From: Oscillospiraceae bacterium
GTDB lineage: Bacteria > Bacillota > Clostridia > Oscillospirales > Oscillospiraceae
Direction of reading: 5' to 3'
Assembly: GCA_009777775.1 (NCBI GenBank)
Contig: WRLE01000009.1
Location: 83,625 to 147,624, forward strand
Length of the DNA: 64,000 nt
Positions 6,536 through 15,752 of this stretch are shown piece after piece. Position 1 is the first letter of the stretch. Every line of letters begins with the position of its first letter. Made by a program: the position numbers and the translations under genes. A model generated the notes under the pieces. That model had not been told where the DNA came from. It searched no databases and saw only the letters and a program-made list of their open reading frames with translations.

Positions 6536-9340
6536 TCAATTCATTGCGGTAACTACAGTGTTGCACCTGGGACACAATTCTGGATGCTCTGGGTTTATGC
6601 CCACATCCTTATCATGTGTCCAGCATCGGGCGCACTTTGGCTCTTGGCATTCCTCGACTAAAATAGTCACGCCAGAAAAGGCGGTACCTGCATAACCTTC
6701 GCCGCTTCCTGTTATCTTTTCAAGGGAGGAAACGATAAAGAGAGCCTTCAAATCGAATCCTTCCAATTCGGCAAAGGAAGAAGCCGTACTATCGTCAATA
6801 TATAGAGTCACCGCGGCATCCAAGGGTTTGCCGATTATTTTATTTGCCCTAGCTAGCTCCAGAGCTTTGTTCACATCGGAACGCAATCCTAATAGCTTAT
6901 CCCAAAGAGCTTGGTTTTGAGCGGATATGGAATACTCTTCAGCTGCGCTGGGCATGGGGTTAAACAATACGCTATCGCTCTTAGCGTTTTGACCATGGGG
7001 CATGATTGCCCAAATTTCCTCTGATGTGAAAGCTAGGATGGGTGCCAACATTCGCACCAGGGCATCGAGGATAATATAAATGGCAGTTTGCGCGCTACGG
7101 CGGGGTAAACCATCTTTTTCGTCACAGTAAAGCCTATCCTTTATCACATCAAGATAAAAGTTTGACATATCAACAGTACAGAAATTGTGAATGGCGTGGT
7201 AAATGGTATGGTATTCATATCTTTCGTATGCTGCAGTCACTCGGGCTATAAGCTCATTTAGCTTTGACAAAGCCCAACGGTCAAGATCCGGCATATCGGT
7301 GATAGCCACTGGCGAATCTGGGTCAAAACCCTCTAGATTACCCAATATATATCGAGCAGTATTGCGGATTTTTAAGTAAATGTCCGAGAGCTGTTTTAGT
7401 ATGTCCCCGGAAATGCGACTGTCTACTTTATAATCGGAGGAAGCGACCCAAAGCCTTAATATATCGGCACCATAATCCTTTATTACTTCCTCTGGTGCCA
7501 CTGCATTGCCAAGGGATTTATGCATGGCTTTGCCCTCTCCGTCAACTGTCCAGCCGTGGGTTATAATGGTCTTATATGGTGCTATGCCATTGACTGCGAT
7601 GCTGGTGAGCATGGAGGATTGGAACCAGCCTCGATATTGGTCTCCGCCTTCAAGATAAACATCTGCAGGATAGCTCAAAGAGGGGAACTCATCTGAGCTA
7701 AGTACACCAGCGTGGGTAGAACCAGAGTCAAACCAACAGTCGAGGGAGTCTGTTCCCTTGGTCAATTTGCTGCTGCCGCAATGGGGGCAAGAAAAGTCAT
7801 TTGGCAATATTTCATTGGTTTCCATATCATGCCAAGCATTTGAACCCTTTTCACCAAAGAGATTTGCGACTATCTCAATTGTCTCAGGAGTACAAACAGG
7901 CTGGCCGCAATCATCACAATAGAAAACGGGTATTGGTAAACCCCAATGTCGCTGCCTGGAAATGCACCAATCAGAACGCTCGATTATCATTGCAATCATG
8001 CGCTCCTTGCCCCATTGGGGAATCCAGGTGATGTCATCGCAGGCTTTTACAGCTGCATCTTTCATGGCATCCACAGAAGCAAACCACTGTTCGGTGGCTC
8101 TGTATATGACAGGATCCTTGCAACGCCAGCAATGGGGATATGAGTGAACAAGCTCCTCGGCTGCAAAAAGCGCACCGCTTGTTTTTAAGTCTTCGATTAT
8201 GGCATCATTGGCTTTTGTGTAGTAAAGTCCTTCGTATTGGACTGCTTCTGCGGTCATCATTCCATATGCATCCACAGGGGTGATAACTGGTAATTGGGGA
8301 TAATTATGGCAGACATTGAAGTCGTCAGCACCATGCCCTGGTGCTGTATGGACGCAGCCGGTACCAGTGTCAGTTTTTACATGCTCGCCAAGGATTATCA
8401 ATGACTCTCGATCATAAAATGGATGCTTCGCTGTCATTAGTTCAAATGCCGAACCGGGTAATGTCTTTAAAACATCGTATTTTTCAATACCTGCTTTACC
8501 GAACACTTCCTTGGCAAGATCAGTTGCAATGATATACGCTTCGCCGTTTACAGAGCATATAGAGTATTCTATATCGGCACCAAGGCATATTGCCAGGTTA
8601 CCTGGTAGAGTCCATGCTGTGGTGGTCCATATTAGAAAGCTGATGCTGTCTCCATAGTTTATATCATCGAACAGACCCTTTGAGTCTAAAACAGGAAATT
8701 TAACAAAAGCAGCAACACAAGGAACATCCTCATACTCGATTTCCGCTTCAGCAAGGGCGGTTTCGTCTGTGGGACACCAATAAACAGGCTTTACCCCTTT
8801 ATAAATATATCCCTTTTCATACATACTTCCGAAAACACGGACTTCATGAGCCTCAAAAGCCTTGTCCATGGTGAGGTAGGGATTGTCCCAATCGCCAATG
8901 ACACCAAGACGCTTGAATTGCTCACGCTGACGATTTACATAATTAGCTGCAAAATCCCGACAAGCATCGCGAAACTCAGGGATTGTCATTTGTTTTCTAT
9001 CTATATTATTACTTTTGATTATTGCACTCTCAATGGGCATACCATGATTATCCCAACCTGGGGTGTAGGGAGCATAATACCCTGACATATTTTTATATTT
9101 GACAATAATGTCTTTGAGTATTTTATTCATCGCTGTGCCAATGTGAATGTCTCCATTGGAAAAGGGAGGACCATCATGGAGAATGAATTCTGGTTTACCT
9201 GCATTTGCTTCCATTAATGTCTCGTATACTTTTTTATCATATAATGCTTGGAGCATCTCGGGCTCCCGTGCTGGCAATCCGGCACGCATGGGAAACTCCG
9301 TTTTTGGCAGATTTATGGTTTCATTATAATCTTGGGACAT
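6536..9340 (-). CDS. ileS: Isoleucyl-tRNA synthetase
   Basis: This 934-residue class I synthetase charges tRNA-Ile. The HIGH signature appears as DIHIGTAMN and KMSKS as GKAMHKSLGN. The editing domain lies in the middle (TTTAWTLPGN), and the C-terminus carries a zinc-knuckle with CARCW and CPRC. The frame is open 56 codons further upstream, but AAAGGAG lies 6 nt before the ATG at 9340, and the upstream part encodes the MITE-like palindrome rather than conserved protein. No T-box leader is visible in the 252-bp gap to divIVA. Confidence 0.97.
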   Translation of the reverse strand: MSQDYNETINLPKTEFPMRAGLPAREPEMLQALYDKKVYETLMEANAGKPEFILHDGPPFSNGDIHIGTAMNKILKDIIVKYKNMSGYYAPYTPGWDNHGMPIESAIIKSNNIDRKQMTIPEFRDACRDFAANYVNRQREQFKRLGVIGDWDNPYLTMDKAFEAHEVRVFGSMYEKGYIYKGVKPVYWCPTDETALAEAEIEYEDVPCVAAFVKFPVLDSKGLFDDINYGDSISFLIWTTTAWTLPGNLAICLGADIEYSICSVNGEAYIIATDLAKEVFGKAGIEKYDVLKTLPGSAFELMTAKHPFYDRESLIILGEHVKTDTGTGCVHTAPGHGADDFNVCHNYPQLPVITPVDAYGMMTAEAVQYEGLYYTKANDAIIEDLKTSGALFAAEELVHSYPHCWRCKDPVIYRATEQWFASVDAMKDAAVKACDDITWIPQWGKERMIAMIIERSDWCISRQRHWGLPIPVFYCDDCGQPVCTPETIEIVANLFGEKGSNAWHDMETNEILPNDFSCPHCGSSKLTKGTDSLDCWFDSGSTHAGVLSSDEFPSLSYPADVYLEGGDQYRGWFQSSMLTSIAVNGIAPYKTIITHGWTVDGEGKAMHKSLGNAVAPEEVIKDYGADILRLWVASSDYKVDSRISGDILKQLSDIYLKIRNTARYILGNLEGFDPDSPVAITDMPDLDRWALSKLNELIARVTAAYERYEYHTIYHAIHNFCTVDMSNFYLDVIKDRLYCDEKDGLPRRSAQTAIYIILDALVRMLAPILAFTSEEIWAIMPHGQNAKSDSVLFNPMPSAAEEYSISAQNQALWDKLLGLRSDVNKALELARANKIIGKPLDAAVTLYIDDSTASSFAELEGFDLKALFIVSSLEKITGSGEGYAGTAFSGVTILVEECQEPKCARCWTHDKDVGINPEHPELCPRCNTVVTAMN

Positions 9341-9357
9341 ATCATACTCCTTTTCCA

Positions 9358-9529
9358 GTAGATATAATAGGGTAGCGCAGAGTGTCTGTTTTTTAGTTCC
9401 GTCAAGCGAAACCAAGGACGGTGTAGCGCGCGAATTGACGCATGGATGCGTCACTGAGCGATAGGAACTAAAAAACAGACACTCTGTGCTACCCTCCTGA
9501 AAAGACACGACTGTAGATATAATAGGGTA
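9358..9529. repeat. 17-bp direct repeat flanking the palindromic element
   Basis: GTAGATATAATAGGGTA occurs at 9358-9374 and again, identically, at 9513-9529. The left copy runs into the first arm of the inverted repeat; the right copy lies 18 bp beyond the second arm. The layout suggests duplication linked to the arrival of the element, though it is not a clean target-site duplication. Confidence 0.6.
9370..9494. repeat. MITE-like imperfect palindrome between divIVA and ileS
   Basis: Arms of 31 nt at 9370-9400 and 9464-9494 are complementary at 30 of 31 positions. The outer end reads GGGTAGC(G/A)CAGAGTGTC and the inner end TTTTTTAGTTCC. The 63-nt centre holds a second palindrome, GACGCATGGATGCGTC. 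Nothing in it codes for protein. It has the shape of a short non-autonomous element and would form a long hairpin in the ileS leader. Confidence 0.7.
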
Positions 9530-9530
9530 T

Positions 9531-9560
9531 CGGGAGTCGATCCCAGTTTGGCGACTCCCG
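9531..9560 (-). terminator. Hairpin downstream of divIVA
   Basis: A 9-bp GC-rich stem (CGGGAGTCG / CGACTCCCG) with a 12-nt loop starts about 32 nt after the divIVA stop. On the minus strand it is followed by an A/T-rich stretch but not a clean U run, so termination may be partial. Confidence 0.5.
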
Positions 9561-9592
9561 ACAGCCTATGTGTTGCAGGTTCGCTGGTGAAA

Positions 9593-10390
9593 TTAATCAT
9601 CATCGTCTTCGCTATTGACATTTGAGCCGAATCTCAAATCATCAAAATCGAATCTGGGCCGAGGGGTCATGGTATCTTGCTCTTCTTCCCCATCTGAGGC
9701 ATATACACCCACTAGGGCATCATCGTCATTGTCATCGGTATCATTTCTTGCAATTGCTATGTCAATGGTATCTTCAGAATACTCCGAAAGAGACGAAGTT
9801 GATGAGCCATTGCCGGTAATTTTATCCATCACATCGCCGATTTCATCCGCTGTTTCAGCAATTTGATCTTCGTGGGAGGGTCTAATAATTTCTTCGCTGG
9901 AAACCACCTGTTGGGAAGCTGAATCGGGGAGAACAGCTCTTGTTGCAGTTTCGAGCCTGGATAGAAACTCAGTATGCTTGCGCATAATCGCTTGGGACAA
10001 CTCAATAAACCGCCCAGTTTCTTTTGCAGCAACGCTCAGGCGCAGCTGCTCGTCTGAAATCCTCTTTGCGGTTTCGTCTAGTTTCGCTTTGATTTCCAAA
10101 TCGGTTTTGCGAAGAGTTTCTTCTTTGATTTTATTTGCTTCTGTTGTTATTTCCTCACCCATGCGTTGAGCAGTCAAAAGAGCCATTCGCATGGAATCTT
10201 CGGTGGAACGATATTCTTCCACCTTTTCTACAAGAACCTTAAGCTTTCCCTTTAGGATGGCGTTTTCCTTATAAAGGGCAGCATAATCTGCGTTGATGGA
10301 CTCTAAAAAGTCATCGACTTCTGTCATATCATAGCCACCAACAAAAGCTTTGGTAAATGCTTTTTCTGTTATTTCCTGTGGAGTCAGCAT
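9593..10390 (-). CDS. divIVA: DivIVA-domain cell-division protein
   Basis: DivIVA binds negatively curved membrane and recruits division or pole proteins. The N-terminus (MLTPQEITEKAFTKAFVGGY, then DMTEVDDFLESI) is the diagnostic DivIVA membrane-binding segment. A long coiled coil follows (about 30-160). The last 90 residues are acidic and low in complexity (runs of Asp and Glu, ending SEDDDD), longer than in Bacillus. It sits in the classic position between sepF and ileS. Ribosome site GAAAGGAAGGA precedes the ATG. The ylmG and ylmH genes that often lie between sepF and divIVA are missing. Confidence 0.93.
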   Translation of the reverse strand: MLTPQEITEKAFTKAFVGGYDMTEVDDFLESINADYAALYKENAILKGKLKVLVEKVEEYRSTEDSMRMALLTAQRMGEEITTEANKIKEETLRKTDLEIKAKLDETAKRISDEQLRLSVAAKETGRFIELSQAIMRKHTEFLSRLETATRAVLPDSASQQVVSSEEIIRPSHEDQIAETADEIGDVMDKITGNGSSTSSLSEYSEDTIDIAIARNDTDDNDDDALVGVYASDGEEEQDTMTPRPRFDFDDLRFGSNVNSEDDDD

Positions 10391-10578
10391 AAATCCTTCC
10401 TTTCGATTATCGGTATTTCCTTTTTCGATTCCGACTCACTTGAAACGAGGTATCTTCAAATACCCTTTGGGACACATCCTTGCTTCCCAATTTTGCCTAG
10501 TGAAATCACAAATTCGATGTTTTACCCTGTAATTCTAGCGAGCGCATACAAAATAGTAGCTTTCACCCCATACCAGTA

Positions 10579-11043
10579 CTAGAAGTAAAGCCCGTTGTTT
10601 TCCAGCTCATCGATTAAATCGCCCAGCAAATCGACATTATAGGGCGTAATGAGATAAGTGTTTACTGCGACTTTCTTTATTTTTCCATCTTGAGCATATG
10701 CGACACCGCTGAGAAAATCAACGAGCCTCCGAGCTATATCTTTGTTTGTTTGCTCAAGATTTAGAACAACAGTACGCCTTTCGCGCAAATGATCCGCAAT
10801 TTCTGCAGCGGCTTCAAATCGTTCCGGCTTCACGAGCACGACTTGAAGCTGGGCTGTCGCATGGATGCTAACAACCTTATTGCTATCGCGAGTCTCCTCA
10901 AAGCCTCCATATGAACTGCGCGCTTGCGTAGTCGTTCTGGGAGCGGGAGGCAAATCCTCCGTACGCTTTGGTTGAAAATCGTCAAAATCATCCTCATCGT
11001 CATATGGTTTTGTCAATTTTTTTAAATCGCTAAAAAAGCCCAA
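10579..11043 (-). CDS. sepF: Cell-division protein SepF
   Basis: SepF polymerises beneath FtsZ and tethers it to the membrane. It has an N-terminal amphipathic helix (MGFFSDLKKL), an acidic linker (DDEDDFDDF), and the core domain with RRTVVLNLEQTNKDIARRLVDF and a C-terminal NTYLITP segment. The length of 154 is normal. It is 18 bp downstream of the YggS-type gene and 188 bp upstream of divIVA. Confidence 0.95.
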   Translation of the reverse strand: MGFFSDLKKLTKPYDDEDDFDDFQPKRTEDLPPAPRTTTQARSSYGGFEETRDSNKVVSIHATAQLQVVLVKPERFEAAAEIADHLRERRTVVLNLEQTNKDIARRLVDFLSGVAYAQDGKIKKVAVNTYLITPYNVDLLGDLIDELENNGLYF

Positions 11044-11061
11044 GTCATGACACCTCCTTTT

Positions 11062-11754
11062 TCAGGTCCTATCGCCAAAGATAGCTGTGCCTATCCGAAC
11101 CATGTTGGAACCTGCTTGGATGGCATCAACATAGCTATCGCTCATACCCATCGATAAAAAATCCATAGAGACATTATCGTATTTTTTCTTCCCCATGTCA
11201 ATAAAAAGCTGAAACATTATGTCAAAATAGTAACAATTTCTCTCAATATCATCGGAAAAAGGCGGTATTGCCATTAATCCGAGGACTTTAATCCCCTGTG
11301 TCTGGGAAGCCAAATATAATAGATTTTCCAGCTCCTCGGGGTTAATTCCGCTTTTTGATGCTTCTTTTCCGATATTTACTTCGATGAGCATATTTTGCAC
11401 AATATCCATGGACTGCGCTCTTTTTCCGATGGCTGTGAGCAAAGCTTCAGAGCTAACAGATTCGATTAAATCACATATACCCACCACTTGCCTGACCTTG
11501 TTGGACTGTAAATGTCCGATAAAATGTAGCGGGGCTCCCTCATAGGCATCGCGACTCCGTTTATCCAGCATTTCCTGAACTCGGTTTTCGCCAATGGCAT
11601 CAATACCAGCTGCAATTGCCTGCTTTACCATATCAGCGGATTTCGTCTTTGCTGCGGCAACTAGGCTAATATCACGAGGTTCTCTTCCTGATTTCAATGC
11701 TGCTTCGTTAATATTGTCTCGTATTCTCTTTATATTATCGTCAATACTTGTCAT
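11062..11754 (-). CDS. YggS/PLPBP-type pyridoxal-phosphate homeostasis protein (YlmE)
   Basis: This 230-residue single-domain TIM barrel binds PLP and buffers vitamin B6 and amino-acid pools; no enzyme activity is known for the family. The PLP lysine is in LVAAAKTKSA. IGENRVQE, HFIGHLQSNK and LSMGMSDSY are the family signatures. It is the ylmE of the sepF cluster. Its ATG overlaps the stop codon of the upstream HlyD-like gene (ATGA), so the two are translationally coupled. Confidence 0.93.
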   Translation of the reverse strand: MTSIDDNIKRIRDNINEAALKSGREPRDISLVAAAKTKSADMVKQAIAAGIDAIGENRVQEMLDKRSRDAYEGAPLHFIGHLQSNKVRQVVGICDLIESVSSEALLTAIGKRAQSMDIVQNMLIEVNIGKEASKSGINPEELENLLYLASQTQGIKVLGLMAIPPFSDDIERNCYYFDIMFQLFIDMGKKKYDNVSMDFLSMGMSDSYVDAIQAGSNMVRIGTAIFGDRT

Positions 11755-12920
11755 CTTACCACTTTCCCGTCGTATAAATCATTGGCTTTGACTATAATCG
11801 TGGAGCCAACCCGCAAGGGAGAACCTGTTCGGGCACCATCTGGCACAATATAACTATCGCCAGTTTCCATTAATATCTCAACATCCACCCGCTCTGCCAA
11901 GACACCTGTTTGAAGATAAATGAATGTGGTTCTTCCATCATCGTCCAGATGTATGGCTTCCTTTGGTATGCGAATACCCGATATGACATCGAAAAGAATA
12001 TCAGCTCGCAGTTCCCTTAGAGGAGCGACATTGTGTATGCTTTGGGAGCTGGAAAAAAGAACAACACAAATATCTTCTTCTCGTCTACCAATTTGCTCCA
12101 CATTCATGCTTATGGAATCGTTAAAAGCTCCCGAAAGTAAAACTGTCGCTCTGCGCCCTTCTGTTAAATGCCTGGCATCGTCGGCATTCATAATGGCAGC
12201 ATAGTACCATTTAAACTCGCTTATCAGTTTACCATAACCAGATACTGTCGAAGGAGTACTAAACAAATTATTAAGAGCGGTGGGTAGTATGTCAAAGACC
12301 ACATCAGGAGTCAAGTGTTCATAACCATCCACAGTCTGGGTAAAAGTGCCACTAAAAGGAGCATAGACCATGGAAACACCTGTTGCCCGTGTCTCCAAAG
12401 ATTCCAAGCGTGTTTTCATTGCCGGTAAATCATCGTGGGAAGTCGCATAACTGGCGAAAATGCTGGTTTCCACATTGAGAATCAATTCATCAAGGCGACG
12501 GAAATCACCCAATCCCAGTGCCTTTGAGAGTTCCATCACACTTTGCAATCTAATGGCTTCAGCAGCATCGGCGTTTCCTGATGTCTCAATCTGGGAAATC
12601 ATTAATCGAAGAGCGCGAATCTCAGAAGCTGTTTCCAGAGCTTCTCTACCTGTATATTCCACTGCAATCGCTTGACCTGAAGCAACCTTTTCACCATCGG
12701 AAACAATCGGCAATACTACATTATCTGATTGTTGGAGCACTGTTTCAGTCCTGAGAATAAAACCCTGCGAACGAAATGTCCTCTCAATGGTAAAATGAAT
12801 AGCCTCCGTTGTCTCGTACGACTTCATCGCCGCATTGTAAACATATATACCGATATAACAAACAACGGCTAAAAATAACACTGCAGTGATTAATTTGATA
12901 TAGAAATCGTTACGCCTCAT
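11751..12920 (-). CDS. HlyD-like membrane-anchored periplasmic-adaptor protein
   Basis: The 389-residue protein has one N-terminal membrane helix (about 7-28) and an extracellular part. That part begins with a biotinyl-lipoyl-like strand (SQGFILRTETVLQQSDN ... GEKVASGQAIAVEYTG), then a short helical hairpin and a C-terminal beta domain, the arrangement of HlyD/membrane-fusion proteins. No transporter lies beside it; instead it sits between miaA and ylmE in the division cluster, so a role at the division site or cell wall is possible but unproven. The ATG at 12920 has GGAGAAGGTG upstream. The frame opens 35 codons earlier within miaA. Confidence 0.7.
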   Translation of the reverse strand: MRRNDFYIKLITAVLFLAVVCYIGIYVYNAAMKSYETTEAIHFTIERTFRSQGFILRTETVLQQSDNVVLPIVSDGEKVASGQAIAVEYTGREALETASEIRALRLMISQIETSGNADAAEAIRLQSVMELSKALGLGDFRRLDELILNVETSIFASYATSHDDLPAMKTRLESLETRATGVSMVYAPFSGTFTQTVDGYEHLTPDVVFDILPTALNNLFSTPSTVSGYGKLISEFKWYYAAIMNADDARHLTEGRRATVLLSGAFNDSISMNVEQIGRREEDICVVLFSSSQSIHNVAPLRELRADILFDVISGIRIPKEAIHLDDDGRTTFIYLQTGVLAERVDVEILMETGDSYIVPDGARTGSPLRVGSTIIVKANDLYDGKVVR

Positions 12921-12933
12921 TTCACCTTCTCCA

Positions 12934-13899
12934 TCACGGGGTATTTTCGAAGCATTGGCTGGGTTTAAGTACAGAGTCAAGGGCAGATAAAAGCTGTAGA
13001 CGCACATCACCCTTGCCGTCATCATCTTTATAGAGCCATTTTATATCCTTGTCGCGCCTGAGCCAAGTGAGCTGACGCTTGGCATATCGCCTTGTTTCCA
13101 TTTTGATTTTATCCACAGCAATAGATAATTCACATTCGCCATTTATAACAGCAAACATTTCTTTGTATCCAATGGCTTGCATTGCGGTGCTACTGGAGGG
13201 AACACCCATTTCAATCAGTTTTAAAACTTCGCCATATAGTCCCATTTCCAACATAATATCAACGCGTTTGTTGATAATTTCATACAAAATTTCTCTGTTA
13301 GCATAGGTCAGAGCGAATTTAACAACATCATATCTTGGCGGTATGGATTTTGTCTCCATATCATGCACAGAAATTGTTTTGCCAGAGAGCATATAGACTT
13401 CCATGGCGCGAACTATACGTTTTTTATCGTTTTCATGTAGAGTGTTTGCGCTAGCTTCGTCGAATCTTTTAAGTTTGTCCAGCATTGCTTTACCGCTTGT
13501 TTGCTCATATTCCATCTCTAGGGATTTTCGCAATGCGTCATCGGAAACAGGGGAAAAACTCCTGGCAGATATCAATGAATCTATGTATAAACCTGTGCCA
13601 CCTACGATAATGGGGAGCTTTCCTCGCTCGTGAATACCATCAATGCAACTCACAGCATCTTTGACATAAAGAGCAGCCGAGTAGCTATCAAAGGGTGATA
13701 TTATATCTATCATATGATGGGGGACTGACAATTGCTCTTTTAAACTGGGCTTTGCTGTGCCTATATTCATATATCGGTAAATTTGCATGGAATCGGCGGA
13801 AACTATTTCGCCGCCGACTTCCTTTGCCACATAAAGTCCTAACTCGCTTTTCCCAGAAGCGGTGGGACCAGTAATAACGATAACTTTGCCTTTATTCAT
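12934..13899 (-). CDS. miaA: tRNA dimethylallyltransferase
   Basis: MiaA adds an isopentenyl group to N6 of A37 in tRNAs that read UNN codons, the substrate that MiaB (22.5 kb) then methylthiolates. The P-loop GPTASGKSELG and the DSMQIYR...NIGTAKPS motif are clear, and the length is normal (321). The start is the ATG at 13899, whose last bases form the mutL stop codon (ATGA). A longer frame to 13968 lies inside mutL and is not needed. Confidence 0.95.
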   Translation of the reverse strand: MNKGKVIVITGPTASGKSELGLYVAKEVGGEIVSADSMQIYRYMNIGTAKPSLKEQLSVPHHMIDIISPFDSYSAALYVKDAVSCIDGIHERGKLPIIVGGTGLYIDSLISARSFSPVSDDALRKSLEMEYEQTSGKAMLDKLKRFDEASANTLHENDKKRIVRAMEVYMLSGKTISVHDMETKSIPPRYDVVKFALTYANREILYEIINKRVDIMLEMGLYGEVLKLIEMGVPSSSTAMQAIGYKEMFAVINGECELSIAVDKIKMETRRYAKRQLTWLRRDKDIKWLYKDDDGKGDVRLQLLSALDSVLKPSQCFENTP

Positions 13900-15752
13900 A
13901 GCCGTAAAAATCCACGGTCGAGAGTGGCCTTTGAAATTTCCATCATTACAGGCCTCCCATGGGGACATTTCGTTACCTCGCCAGACATAACTCTGGCAGC
14001 CAATTGGGAGAGCTCTTCCATATGGGAAGACTTTCCAGCTTTGATGGCAGCTTTACATGCTATTGCCTTATACACCTCATCCAGTTGGACAAGGGTAGGA
14101 GTTTCACCGAGAGTAAGCCTGGTACATATATCTGACAAGACAGCTTCGGCATCGGTGTATTCGATTTGTGTAGGTATTTGCCTGACTGCGATGGCATCTT
14201 CGCCAAAGCTTTCCACAAAGAAACCAAGTTTTTCCAATAAATCAACGTTTTCCATTAATATTGAAGCTTCTTCGTGTCCCTGCCTACAAATGATAGGTGT
14301 TATCAAGCTTTGGGGCATCGGTTCATATGCTGTATTTCGTAGTGCGTCAAAGTGGATTCGCTCGTGAGCCGCATGTTTATCAATGAGCCGAATACCATCG
14401 AAACACTCCAGGATGATATATGTGTTTAATGCTTCGCCAATTACTCGATATGCTGGAGCATTTTGATTTAATTCGAAGTTTTGGATATGGATTTCGTCAT
14501 CCTTGGTGATGTCTTCATAGGTTATAGGTTTTATGAATGCTTCGTAAGTATTAGTGTCAACCGGGAAAGTATTGCTGCTTTGCTTGAATAGGCTTGATTC
14601 CTGCACAGAAAGCTGCTCATTTTCGCCAGCAACTGTTTGAGTGCTATATGTTTTACGATATGCATCGGCATCCATGGAGCGGAAACCTCCGCTCCGTCCA
14701 AGGCTTGTCGTTGTATCTCTTTTTTCGCCCTCAGAAAAGCCCATTTGATTGTTTCCTGTTGATTTATAATTGCTAATGGCAGAAAGAGCAGCATAATAAA
14801 CCCCATCAAAGACCTGTTTATCAGAAGCAAACTTCACCTCTGTTTTTGCAGGATGAACGTTCACATCCACCTGATGAAAAGCGATGTTAATATAAAGTAC
14901 GCATGAGGGAAAACGTCCAGAGGGAAGATTGTTGGCAAAAGCCTGCTCTAGGGCAGCTTGTAGAGTTCTAGATGAAATTGGTCTTCCATTTACAATGAAG
15001 AATTGATAACTCCGATTTCCCCTGGGGAAAGTTGGAGCGGAGACATAACCAGTGACAGCTATTGTCTCGTCATTGGAGGAAGCCTCAATGAGCCCCTGCA
15101 TGAACTCTCGACCAAGCAGACTATAAATGGTGGAATCCACACGTCCATCGCCGGGAGTGTGGTATTCGCTTTTTCCATCCTTTATAAAACGAATCGAAAC
15201 ATGAGGGCTTGATAAAGCGCAGCGCAAAACAACAGTAGCCACCGCAGCGCTTTCGGAGCGGTCTGTTTTCATGAATTTTTGGCGAGCTGGGGTGTTGAAA
15301 AAAAGGTCTCGTACAATGATGGTTGTGCCTTCGGGGCAGCCTGCGGGAGAACTCTCAATAATATTTCCAGCTTCAAGGGACAAAGAGACTCCTTCGTTTG
15401 AAGCTTGTTCCCTGGTGAGTAGCTCGATGCGAGACACAGCAGCAATTGCCGCCAGTGCCTCTCCCCTAAAACCTAGGGTACCAATTGCTTCCAGCTCATT
15501 AGCAGCTCGCAACTTGCTGGTGGCATGGCGCAAAAAAGCTGTTGCAGCATCCTCTGGTGACATTCCCGAGCCATTATCTGTGACCCTGATAAAGGACATC
15601 CCTCCAGCTTGAATCTCAACAGTAATGGCAGTGGCACCAGCATCAATGGAGTTTTCCACAAGTTCCTTCACCACAGAAGCAGGACGCTCCACCACTTCAC
15701 CTGCGGCGATTAGATTTGCTATATGCTGATCTAGCTCAAAAATCTTTTTCAT
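13896..15752 (-). CDS. mutL: DNA mismatch repair protein MutL
   Basis: This 618-residue GHKL ATPase links mismatch recognition to strand incision. ATP-site motifs ENSIDAGAT, DNGSGM and GFRGEAL lie in the first 110 residues. The C-terminal domain retains the endonuclease-type signatures DKHAAHERI, ACKAAIKAG and CPHGRP, so it is probably an incising MutL, as expected in an organism without MutH. The DQHA motif reads DKHA here. The ATG overlaps the stop of the upstream racemase homologue, and the stop overlaps miaA. No mutS is in the window. Confidence 0.95.
   Translation of the reverse strand: MKKIFELDQHIANLIAAGEVVERPASVVKELVENSIDAGATAITVEIQAGGMSFIRVTDNGSGMSPEDAATAFLRHATSKLRAANELEAIGTLGFRGEALAAIAAVSRIELLTREQASNEGVSLSLEAGNIIESSPAGCPEGTTIIVRDLFFNTPARQKFMKTDRSESAAVATVVLRCALSSPHVSIRFIKDGKSEYHTPGDGRVDSTIYSLLGREFMQGLIEASSNDETIAVTGYVSAPTFPRGNRSYQFFIVNGRPISSRTLQAALEQAFANNLPSGRFPSCVLYINIAFHQVDVNVHPAKTEVKFASDKQVFDGVYYAALSAISNYKSTGNNQMGFSEGEKRDTTTSLGRSGGFRSMDADAYRKTYSTQTVAGENEQLSVQESSLFKQSSNTFPVDTNTYEAFIKPITYEDITKDDEIHIQNFELNQNAPAYRVIGEALNTYIILECFDGIRLIDKHAAHERIHFDALRNTAYEPMPQSLITPIICRQGHEEASILMENVDLLEKLGFFVESFGEDAIAVRQIPTQIEYTDAEAVLSDICTRLTLGETPTLVQLDEVYKAIACKAAIKAGKSSHMEELSQLAARVMSGEVTKCPHGRPVMMEISKATLDRGFLRL

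Noticed and set aside
9341..9592. T-box leader for ileS
   Set aside because: No T-box sequence or specifier stem was found; the region is explained by the palindromic element and the divIVA hairpin.
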